Source of the DNA: Candidatus Treponema merdequi
GTDB taxonomy: Bacteria > Spirochaetota > Spirochaetia > Treponematales > Treponemataceae
DNA length: 64,000 nt
Assembly: GCA_018064525.1 (NCBI GenBank)
Contig: JAGHVB010000005.1
Location: 33,749-97,748, forward strand
Direction: 5' to 3'
How positions within the stretch are numbered: position 1 is the stretch's first letter; every line of letters starts with the position of its first letter. Below, piece by piece: positions 17,853 through 25,890 of this stretch. Under the pieces are notes generated by a model. The model was not told where the DNA came from. It saw only the letters and a list, made by a program, of their open reading frames with translations, and did no database searches. The position numbers and the translations under genes are program-made.

Positions 17853-20318
17853 ATGAAACATATCTATGATTATCTTACAGAAAACAGAAATAGAAATCCT
17901 CAAAAAATTGCAGTCTCTGATGAGTTTGGAAGTTTTACATATTCTGAGCTTGATGATAAAAGTTCATCACTTGCACTTAAATTAAAAGAAATGGGTGTTG
18001 GAATAAAGGACAAAGTCTGCGTCTATGTTCCTTATGTAAAAGAAATTTTTACAGGAACTTTTGCTGCAATGAGATGCGGCGGAGTATATATTCCACTTGA
18101 ATATTCTTACCCGTTTAAAAGACTTAATTACATAATTGAAAATTCCTGTGCAAAAGTTATTCTTACGACCAGAAGTGCATGGAAAGAAAAACCGTTGTTC
18201 TTTCCGGAAGAAAAAATAATTTTCATGGATGATGATTGTAAAACATGTCCACCAGTTTCAGAAGATGTTCCATCTGATTCTCCTGCGATGATTCTTTACA
18301 CATCAGGAACAACAGGAAATCCAAAGGGCGTTGTTCTTCCGCACACACAGATGACTTCGCTTATGGACTGGGCATTTATTCACGAAGGAACAAAACTTGA
18401 CGAAAATTCTGTTGCAGGAATTATATCAGGTCTTACATTCAGTGCGACAACTTTAATCCTTTATTCAACAATTATGTATAATGGAACAGTCATTCTTGCA
18501 CCTGATTCTTCGCGAAAAGATATTAACAGACTTTACGACTTTCTTATAAAAAATAAAATAACACACACCTTTATGTCTGCAACACTTGCCGCTACAATGG
18601 CAGAACATTACGATATTTCAAAAATCAATATTTTTGCAGGCGGAGAAAAATTAAGAAATTTCAATCCTGTAAATTCAGAAATAAAAATTATAAACACTTA
18701 CGGCTGTACAGAACTTGGTGCAATAATTTCTGCTGTAATTCACGGAAACGAAGACCCTCTTCCTTCTGGTCGTCTTTCGCCGGACACCGAAGCGATGATT
18801 GTAAACGAAAATCTCGAACAGGTAAAAGATGGCGAAGCAGGTGAACTCATTGTAACAAATAAGAAAATGGCAAAAAGCTATCTTGATCTTCCGGAACAAA
18901 CTCAGAAAAAATGGATTCAAATCGACGGCAAAACCTGGTACCACACAGGAGACAGAGCAAAAAGAACTCAAGATGGAATCTATTATATTCTCGGCCGTAC
19001 TGATGACATGATTAAAATCAGAGGCTTTCGTGTTGAGACTGGTGAAGTTGAATGTCAGATTTCAAATCTTCTTACAGGAAGCAGTTACGGCGTAAAATCA
19101 ATTGCAGTTGTTGTCCGAAACATTAACGGAATTGATCACCTCACTTGCTATTATGAATGCGCAGAAGACATAAATACAAAAAATATTTCATACATGCTTT
19201 CAGAATCTCTTGCTGGTTACATGATTCCTGACATCTGGATAAGAATGGATTCGATGCCTCGAAATCCAAACGGAAAAATCATTCGCGCAGAACTTCCAGA
19301 GCCAAAAAGAACTATAAGCAAGCGCGAAACAATCTTAAACAAGAAAGAAGCGCGTGTTGTTGAAATTGCTTCAGAAGTTCTTGGCATTACAGATTACGTA
19401 AGTCCTGAAGACAGTTTTGTTGAACTTGGCGGAACTTCTGTCAAGGCAATGGAATTTGCCGCAAAACTTCATGATATTGGAATTGAAATAAGCAGTTCGC
19501 AGATATTAAAACTTGGAGTCTTAAGAGAAATTGCTTCTGAATCAAAAATGTTTGATATCAAAGATGTATATTTCTATTCTGACAAACCGGAAAAGAAAAT
19601 ATTTTTTGTTCACACAGGAAATACAGGAAGTGAAGCATATTACAGTCTTGCAAAAAGAATTAAAAAAGATTTTTCTTTTGCAGTAATTGAACCATACAAT
19701 CTTTATCATCCCGACACAGCCGAATACGGAATCAAAAAAATTGCTTCTCGATATATAAAGACATTAAAAAAATATCAGAGCGAAGGTCCGTATATCCTCG
19801 GAGGCTGGTGTTATGGCGGAGTAATTGCACATGAAATGGCATGTCAGCTTCAGGCTGCGGGAGAAAAAATTGAATGCCTCATTCTTATGGATTCTCATGT
19901 TTTAGTTGAATACAACGTAAAAAAATTTGCAGAATACATGTATAAAACTGTCGGTCGCCATTATTTTGAAACCTGTTATCTTTTTGAAGAAATGCGTAAA
20001 CACGGAATGCTTGAACGTCTGATAAAAAATTCTGAAAACATCAGAGACGATATGCTTTCTCATAAACCATCACACTACGACGGAAAATGTCTTTATTTTA
20101 AACCAAAAGAAATTCCGCACGATGCAAACGGCAAAGCAAAAAAATACTGGGCTCTCATGAAAAAGGAATATATAGCCGGCGGATTTGAAAGCTACTGCAG
20201 GTGGGACAAAGTAAAAGTAATTGAAACTGCGCACGAGCATGATCTTATGATGGACAAAGTGTCTCTTGATATCATTGTCCCTGAAATGTATTCAGCCATT
20301 TTACAGAGCAAAGAATGA
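17853..20318 (+). CDS. Nonribosomal peptide synthetase-like protein, A-T-TE
   Basis: A: MILYTSGTTGNPKGVVLPH, NTYGCTE, YHTGDRAKRTQDGIYYILGRTDDMIKIRGFRVE; T: FVELGGTSVKAMEFA; TE: GPYILGGWCYGGVIAHEMACQL (GxCxG nucleophile elbow, Cys in place of Ser) with C-terminal His ETAHEHDLMM. Confidence 0.93.
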   Translation: MKHIYDYLTENRNRNPQKIAVSDEFGSFTYSELDDKSSSLALKLKEMGVGIKDKVCVYVPYVKEIFTGTFAAMRCGGVYIPLEYSYPFKRLNYIIENSCAKVILTTRSAWKEKPLFFPEEKIIFMDDDCKTCPPVSEDVPSDSPAMILYTSGTTGNPKGVVLPHTQMTSLMDWAFIHEGTKLDENSVAGIISGLTFSATTLILYSTIMYNGTVILAPDSSRKDINRLYDFLIKNKITHTFMSATLAATMAEHYDISKINIFAGGEKLRNFNPVNSEIKIINTYGCTELGAIISAVIHGNEDPLPSGRLSPDTEAMIVNENLEQVKDGEAGELIVTNKKMAKSYLDLPEQTQKKWIQIDGKTWYHTGDRAKRTQDGIYYILGRTDDMIKIRGFRVETGEVECQISNLLTGSSYGVKSIAVVVRNINGIDHLTCYYECAEDINTKNISYMLSESLAGYMIPDIWIRMDSMPRNPNGKIIRAELPEPKRTISKRETILNKKEARVVEIASEVLGITDYVSPEDSFVELGGTSVKAMEFAAKLHDIGIEISSSQILKLGVLREIASESKMFDIKDVYFYSDKPEKKIFFVHTGNTGSEAYYSLAKRIKKDFSFAVIEPYNLYHPDTAEYGIKKIASRYIKTLKKYQSEGPYILGGWCYGGVIAHEMACQLQAAGEKIECLILMDSHVLVEYNVKKFAEYMYKTVGRHYFETCYLFEEMRKHGMLERLIKNSENIRDDMLSHKPSHYDGKCLYFKPKEIPHDANGKAKKYWALMKKEYIAGGFESYCRWDKVKVIETAHEHDLMMDKVSLDIIVPEMYSAILQSKE

Positions 20319-20989
20319 CAGAAACAACAATATTCGCTTCATACGTATTGCCGCTAAAAAATCCAGAAGTTTTTCGCCTCGCTTACAATTCTGTTTCTTT
20401 AGACCGGAAGAAAAAAATTGACGGTTACCGTTTTGAAAAAGACAGATTACTTTCTCTTGGCGCAGAAATTCTTTTGCAGTACGCGTTAAAAAAATCATCA
20501 CCGGATTTTGAATCAGTTTCGGTAAAAATTTCAGAAACAAAGAAGCCTTATCTTGAAAATTCAGACTTGCATTTTAATATCTCACATTCAGGAGAATGGG
20601 TTATCTGTGCAGTTTCTGATTGCGAAGTTGGATGCGATATAGAAAAAATTGATACACCATCGATGGAAATTGCTGAACAGTTTTTCTGTCCCGAAGAATA
20701 TTCAGACATAAAAAAAACAGTATCCGAAAAAGAAAGGAATCTTCTTTTTTACAGATACTGGACTCTTAAAGAAAGTTTTGTCAAAGCAACTGGGCTCGGA
20801 CTTTCATTACCGTTCAATTCTTTTTTAATTGAACTGAAAAATCAAATCAGAATAAATCAGAAAGTCGATGACAATAAATATTCTTTTTTTGAATTTAATG
20901 AAATCTCCGGTTACTGCTGTTCACTCTGTTCGGCCTCTGAAAAAACAAAAGCCGAACTTAAAATTGTTAATCCGTTTTCTATTTTGTAA
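20315..20989 (+). CDS. 4'-phosphopantetheinyl transferase (Sfp type)
   Basis: VGCDIEKIDTPSMEIAEQFFCPEEY ... RYWTLKESFVKATGLGLSLPFNSF; ATGA overlap with upstream NRPS. Confidence 0.92.
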   Translation: MTETTIFASYVLPLKNPEVFRLAYNSVSLDRKKKIDGYRFEKDRLLSLGAEILLQYALKKSSPDFESVSVKISETKKPYLENSDLHFNISHSGEWVICAVSDCEVGCDIEKIDTPSMEIAEQFFCPEEYSDIKKTVSEKERNLLFYRYWTLKESFVKATGLGLSLPFNSFLIELKNQIRINQKVDDNKYSFFEFNEISGYCCSLCSASEKTKAELKIVNPFSIL

Positions 20990-22691
20990 TATCACGGGCA
21001 CGGTTTAATGCGTCTGTGATATTATCAAAAATATTTTCACGGCCGAGTTTATCAGCAGTTCCTGTTTTTTCAAGAAGCATGTATGGCTGTGTATGAATTC
21101 CGGAAATTACGATTGTAATATTTTTTCTATCACAGGCTGCCTTACACTGTTCAAGAGCTTTAATTCCACCTGCATCAAGATATAAAGTATTTCTCATTCG
21201 CAAAACCAGAACCCTGCAGTTTGCTTCTGCACGTTCTGTTGCAAGTTCAAACTTTCTTACAGTTCCAAAAAAAAGAGGACCTTCAATTTCAAACACGAGA
21301 ACACCAGATGGAATATCAAGATTTTCAGAAGGCTGGTCTTTATGAATTCCACCAGTAATGACTGCCCTTTCATCCTGAACTTCTGAAAGATCAATCATTT
21401 TTTTGATAAAGAAGAATGCCGCAAATCCGAGTCCAACTTCAATTGCAACTGTAAGATCGACAAATACTGTGATTATGAATGTGATGAAGAAAACTGTAAT
21501 ATCAGATTTCTGACCTTTCATAAGAGCACGGATTGCACCAAAGCCTGCCATGTTCCATGCGACATTGATGAGAATTGCTGCTAAGGCCGGCATTGGAATG
21601 TATGCGGCATATTTTCCAAAGAACAAAAGTATAAGTAAAAGTGTGAGCGCGTGAATGATTCCGGCAACTGGAGAACGTCCTCCATTTTTAATGTTTGTTG
21701 CAGTTCGCGCAATTGCACCTGTTGCAGGAATTCCACCAAAGACAGGAGAAGCAATGTTTGCAATTCCCTGCGCGATAAGTTCTGTGTTTGAATCATGTTT
21801 TGAACCGATCATACCGTCAGCGACAACAGCAGAAAGAAGTGATTCGATTGCGGCAAGAACTGCGATTGAGACTGCTGTCGGAAAAAGATCGATTATTGTT
21901 TTGATGTTAAAGTCAGGCAAAGTCGGTTTTAAATCTGTTATGGATGGAATTGCATAATGCGGTCTTCCATCAGCAAAAGTTCCGATTGTATCGCAGTGCA
22001 GGTCTGCATATTTTGCAAGAAAAATTGAAGCAACTGTTGCCGCAATGATTACGATAATGCTTCCAGGAATTTTTTTAATAAACTTAGACCAGATGAAAAT
22101 AAATGCAAGACAGACTGCAGCCATTGCAAATGAATACCAGTTAACGCTCGCTGCTGATTTTGCATAGACAATCATCTTTGGCAAAAAGTCACCAGGCATC
22201 TTTGTAAGTTCTTCGCCGAGTACCATCATCGGAGTTGAAAAGTCAGGCCTGAGTCCGAAGAAATCTCCGATCTGTCCTGATGCAATTGTTACTGCGATTC
22301 CTGCTGTAAAACCTGTTACGATTGTATAGGGAATAAATTTTACAAGTCCGCCCATTTTAAAAACGCCGAGTAAAATCAATAAGATTCCGGCGATGACAGT
22401 TGCAGTTGCAAGTCCCGATAATCCGAACTTTGCAACAACACCAAATACGATTACAGCAAACGCACCTGTAGGTCCGCCGATCTGAACACGGCTTCCGCCA
22501 AAAGCAGAAATACAAAATCCTGCGATGATTGCTGTAAAAATTCCGGCTGCAGGTCCGACTCCAGAAGCAATTGCAAATGCAATCGCAAGCGGAAGTGCAA
22601 CGATTCCAACGATAACGCCGGCAATCAAATCGCTTACAAAAGCTTTGCCGTCGTATCCCTTAATTGAATTTAATAATTCAGGTTTAAACAT
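20979..22691 (-). CDS. SulP family inorganic anion transporter with STAS domain
   Basis: LIAGVIVGIVALPLAIAFAIASGVGPAAGIFTAIIAGF; GGIPATGAIARTATNIKNGGRSPVAGIIHAL; C-terminal STAS LVFEIEGPLFFGTV...LYLDAGGIKALE. Confidence 0.93.
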   Translation of the reverse strand: MFKPELLNSIKGYDGKAFVSDLIAGVIVGIVALPLAIAFAIASGVGPAAGIFTAIIAGFCISAFGGSRVQIGGPTGAFAVIVFGVVAKFGLSGLATATVIAGILLILLGVFKMGGLVKFIPYTIVTGFTAGIAVTIASGQIGDFFGLRPDFSTPMMVLGEELTKMPGDFLPKMIVYAKSAASVNWYSFAMAAVCLAFIFIWSKFIKKIPGSIIVIIAATVASIFLAKYADLHCDTIGTFADGRPHYAIPSITDLKPTLPDFNIKTIIDLFPTAVSIAVLAAIESLLSAVVADGMIGSKHDSNTELIAQGIANIASPVFGGIPATGAIARTATNIKNGGRSPVAGIIHALTLLLILLFFGKYAAYIPMPALAAILINVAWNMAGFGAIRALMKGQKSDITVFFITFIITVFVDLTVAIEVGLGFAAFFFIKKMIDLSEVQDERAVITGGIHKDQPSENLDIPSGVLVFEIEGPLFFGTVRKFELATERAEANCRVLVLRMRNTLYLDAGGIKALEQCKAACDRKNITIVISGIHTQPYMLLEKTGTADKLGRENIFDNITDALNRARDITK

Positions 22692-22719
22692 ATATGCCTC
22701 TTAAAACAAAATACAATTC

Positions 22720-22735
22720 AAAGCCCGCGGGCTTT
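22720..22735. terminator. 16-bp palindrome, possible weak terminator
   Basis: AAAGCCCGCGGGCTTT, between the hydroxyacid dehydrogenase and SulP genes. Confidence 0.4.
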
Positions 22736-22747
22736 TCAAGTGATTTT

Positions 22748-23728
22748 TTATTTATTCACTTGATTAACAATTTTTTCATTCAAAAATCCACGGAGATTTT
22801 CTACTGCAATATTCAAAAGTCTGATGCGTGTTTCTTTTGCTGCCCACGCGATGTGCGGAGTTATGATACAGTTTGGAGCATTCAAAAGAGGAGAATCTTT
22901 TTTCATCGGTTCTTCTGAAATTACATCACACGCATAACCTGACAGAACTTTTTCTTCAAGAGCTTTTCTGACAGCTCTTTCATCAACAAGGCCACCGCGT
23001 GCAGTATTGATTAAGATTGCTCCGTGTTTAATTTTAGAAAGCGTTTCTTCATTTATCATTTTCTGATTTTCATCTGTAAGCGGACAATGTAAAGAAACGA
23101 TGTCAGATGTTTTTAAAAGTTCATCAAGTGAGACTTCCGTTACTTTTTCATCATCGCGTGCTGTCTTGTTGTAGTCTGCAATTTTCTGCAAGCTTCTTGT
23201 GTAAACAGAAACCTGCATTCCAAAACCAGAAGCAATCCGTGCAACACGCTGTCCGATAGAACCAAATCCGACAAGTCCGATTTTTTTCTGATAGAATTCT
23301 GTAAGCGGGACTTTCCAGAAACAGAAATCTTTTGACGAAATCCATTCGCCGTCCATCACCGCTTTTGAATGAAGATAAACGGCATTATAAAATTCCATCA
23401 AAAGAGCAAACACACTCTGAGCAACAGCCATCGTAGAATAAGACGGAATATTCGTAACAACAATTCCAGAATCACGCGCAGCTTTTATATCAACGACATT
23501 ATAGCCTGTTGCAAAAACTCCGATGTATTTAAGATTTTTACACTGAGATAAAATTTCACGGGTAAGATTTACTTTGTTAAGAAAAACGATGTCAGCATCG
23601 ATAATGCGTTCAAGCGTCTGTTCTGGAGAAGTTCTTTCGTAATATGTTACTTCTCCAAACTCTTTAAAGACATCATAAGAAAGGTCACCAGGATTCAATG
23701 CATGACCGTCAAGAATAACGATTTTCAT
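22748..23728 (-). CDS. D-2-hydroxyacid dehydrogenase (NAD-binding; glycerate dehydrogenase-like)
   Basis: MKIVILDGHALNPGDLSYDVFKEFGEVTYYERTSPEQ; KKIGLVGFGSIGQRVARIASGFGMQV; INTARGGLVDERAVRKAL; ITPHIAWAAKETR. ORF-track start 23782, 23728 preferred. Confidence 0.9.
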   Translation of the reverse strand: MKIVILDGHALNPGDLSYDVFKEFGEVTYYERTSPEQTLERIIDADIVFLNKVNLTREILSQCKNLKYIGVFATGYNVVDIKAARDSGIVVTNIPSYSTMAVAQSVFALLMEFYNAVYLHSKAVMDGEWISSKDFCFWKVPLTEFYQKKIGLVGFGSIGQRVARIASGFGMQVSVYTRSLQKIADYNKTARDDEKVTEVSLDELLKTSDIVSLHCPLTDENQKMINEETLSKIKHGAILINTARGGLVDERAVRKALEEKVLSGYACDVISEEPMKKDSPLLNAPNCIITPHIAWAAKETRIRLLNIAVENLRGFLNEKIVNQVNK

Positions 23729-23797
23729 GCATTGAAGTATATTTCTTTTAAGGCTCTTGGTCGAGTACCCGGGTATTTCCATGCAGCACGGATATTT

Positions 23798-24385
23798 CTA
23801 ATTTAAGGTGAATTTAACAGGATAGCGGAATTTTACTGCACAGGCTTTTCCGTTTACGACAGCCGGAATACATGTAATTCCACGAAGCGCTCTGACGGCA
23901 GCTTCTGCAAAACCATGTCCCGGATCTTTCAAAATCCTGATATTTTTAATACAGCCTTTACTGTCTATAAAAAGTTCAAGATAGACAACAGCTTCGATTC
24001 CCTGTTTAAGAGCCATCGGCGGATATTCAATTCTTGAAAGAATATCGCGTGCCGGAATCACTGGAACTGAAGAAATTTTATGCTGCGGAAGATACTGACT
24101 TTCATCAAATTCTTCGTGTACATTTTCTTCTGTCTCTTTAATATTTTCAGATGCTTTCGGCTGATTTTTTACCGTAATCGATTCAGAAGTTTTTGGCGGT
24201 GCAGTATATTCCTGAATATCAACAAGTTTAAAAACTTCTGCTTCACGAAAATCAACTGTTTCAACAGCTTCTTCTTTTTCGGTAAAATTAAAAATTGAAA
24301 TCACAGCAATGTGAAGAATAAGTGCAACTGCAAAAAGCGCAGGACGGGCAAACCGGGAATATTTTGAAAGTTTTTCTACGCTCAT
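23798..24385 (-). CDS. tonB: Energy transducer TonB
   Basis: N-terminal TM then Pro/Glu-rich linker; PVIPARDILSRIEYPPMALKQGIEAVVYLELFIDSKGCIKNIRILKDPGHGFAEAAVRAL TonB C-terminal pattern. Confidence 0.85.
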   Translation of the reverse strand: MSVEKLSKYSRFARPALFAVALILHIAVISIFNFTEKEEAVETVDFREAEVFKLVDIQEYTAPPKTSESITVKNQPKASENIKETEENVHEEFDESQYLPQHKISSVPVIPARDILSRIEYPPMALKQGIEAVVYLELFIDSKGCIKNIRILKDPGHGFAEAAVRALRGITCIPAVVNGKACAVKFRYPVKFTLN

Positions 24386-24386
24386 T

Positions 24387-24788
24387 TTATTTTTCCCTCA
24401 CGACAAAACTTACAACACGATGCTGCAAAACCTGCAGAACTGAAACTACTTCATTCACGTATTTATATGGAGTATCTTTATCTGCAATTATATGAATGCG
24501 GACATTCGGATTTTCTGCGATAGCATTTATGATTGCTTTTTCTGTGGAATTTCTGTCAAGCACATTTCCGTCTGCAGAAATGACACCATTTTTCTGAATC
24601 CAGATTTCAAAATTACTGTCGGCCTGAGTTCTTTCAAGAACAGTACTTTCTGAATAAGTAATTTTTTCTTCATATCTCTGGTTCATAAGTGAAATGAGCA
24701 TAATAAAAATTAAAAGTAAAAATCCGATATCCGACATTGATGAAGTTGTAATCGACGGATTTCTTCTCTTTGGTTTTAAGTTAATCAT
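24387..24788 (-). CDS. exbD: Biopolymer transporter ExbD
   Basis: One TM near N-terminus, SMSDIGFLLLIFIMLIS; VRIHIIADKDTPYKYVNEVVSVLQ. Confidence 0.88.
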   Translation of the reverse strand: MINLKPKRRNPSITTSSMSDIGFLLLIFIMLISLMNQRYEEKITYSESTVLERTQADSNFEIWIQKNGVISADGNVLDRNSTEKAIINAIAENPNVRIHIIADKDTPYKYVNEVVSVLQVLQHRVVSFVVREK

Positions 24789-25199
24789 TTATTTTTCCGC
24801 CTGATTCATTCGAAATGAAAAATTTTCTACTTTAAGTTTTCTGATTACAGAAATTACATCAACAACTTTCTGATACGGAGTTTCTGAATCAATCGTTAAA
24901 AGAAAAGTCATATTAGGCCACGTCTTCTGTTTTTCAGTAATTTTTTCAGAAAGATTTTCAATACTTACTTCACTATCCTGTAAAAATATTTTTCCATCTG
25001 AAGAAAGATTGCATTTAACAATGTCTTCTGTATTTACAACAATCGGCTTATCTTTTGACGGCAGATTTAAAAGAAATCCTTTGTTGACATTAAAACCTGC
25101 AATTACGATAAAGAAAATTATCAGCAAAAATGAAAGGTCATTTAATGAACCGGAACTTCCCGCATCTTCAACATTATGTCTGACAAAACGTTTAATCAT
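24789..25199 (-). CDS. exbD: Biopolymer transporter ExbD (second copy)
   Basis: SGSLNDLSFLLIIFFIVIAGF; MTFLLTIDSETPYQKVVDVISVIRKL. Confidence 0.85.
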   Translation of the reverse strand: MIKRFVRHNVEDAGSSGSLNDLSFLLIIFFIVIAGFNVNKGFLLNLPSKDKPIVVNTEDIVKCNLSSDGKIFLQDSEVSIENLSEKITEKQKTWPNMTFLLTIDSETPYQKVVDVISVIRKLKVENFSFRMNQAEK

Positions 25200-25207
25200 A
25201 ATATTAC

Positions 25208-25840
25208 TTAAATCAATTCCGGAACTAAATCATTGATTGCTTTTGAAGTTTCTGCTGCAAAAGTATCAACTTTCTGAATCAAAAGATTATAAGCAACGAG
25301 AGCTGCAATCGCAATTATCAGACCGAATACTGTAGTGATGAGTGCTTCGTAAATTCCGCCTGCAACAAGCTGCGCATTTACATCTGTCGCATTTGCAATC
25401 TGCTGAAAAGCTCCGATCATTCCAGATACAGTTCCTAAAAAACCTGTCAATGGAGCAAGCGAAGAAAGTGCTGTCAGATAGTTAAAACCATTTTCCATCC
25501 TGCGGAGTCTTTCCTGTGCTTCGCTTTCTGCAGCACGTTCCATTCTGTTTTCACCATATTTTGCATTCTGTAAAAGTGCAAGGAAAATCGATGCCACAGT
25601 TTCTTTATGTGTGCATGAAACGAGAAATTTTTCCGCTTCATCTTTCTGTCCTGATTTCAAAAGTCCCGCAATTTTATTTTTTAACGGCGTAACTTTTATG
25701 TCATGCCATGAAATGTAAATCAATCTTTCAATGATGATAGCAACTGTTGCAACTGAAAATGCAAGCAGTACCCACATAAAAGGTCCGCCAAGCTTAAATA
25801 ATTCGATTAAACTAAATCCGTTTTCCATTTTTTTCTCCAA
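25208..25840 (-). CDS. exbB: MotA/TolQ/ExbB proton channel family protein
   Basis: LIELFKLGGPFMWVLLAFSVATVAIIIERL; LAPLTGFLGTVSGMIGAFQQIA...GGIYEALITTVFGLIIAI. Confidence 0.92.
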   Translation of the reverse strand: MEKKMENGFSLIELFKLGGPFMWVLLAFSVATVAIIIERLIYISWHDIKVTPLKNKIAGLLKSGQKDEAEKFLVSCTHKETVASIFLALLQNAKYGENRMERAAESEAQERLRRMENGFNYLTALSSLAPLTGFLGTVSGMIGAFQQIANATDVNAQLVAGGIYEALITTVFGLIIAIAALVAYNLLIQKVDTFAAETSKAINDLVPELI

Positions 25841-25861
25841 TTTATTTTCTTATTAAATTAG

Positions 25862-25884
25862 ACACCCCGGCAATGCCGAGGTGT
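25862..25884 (-). terminator. Possible terminator after TonB-dependent receptor gene
   Basis: ACACCCCGGC-AAT-GCCGAGGTGT hairpin (one mismatch); weak T-tract. Confidence 0.4.
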
Positions 25885-25890
25885 TACTTT

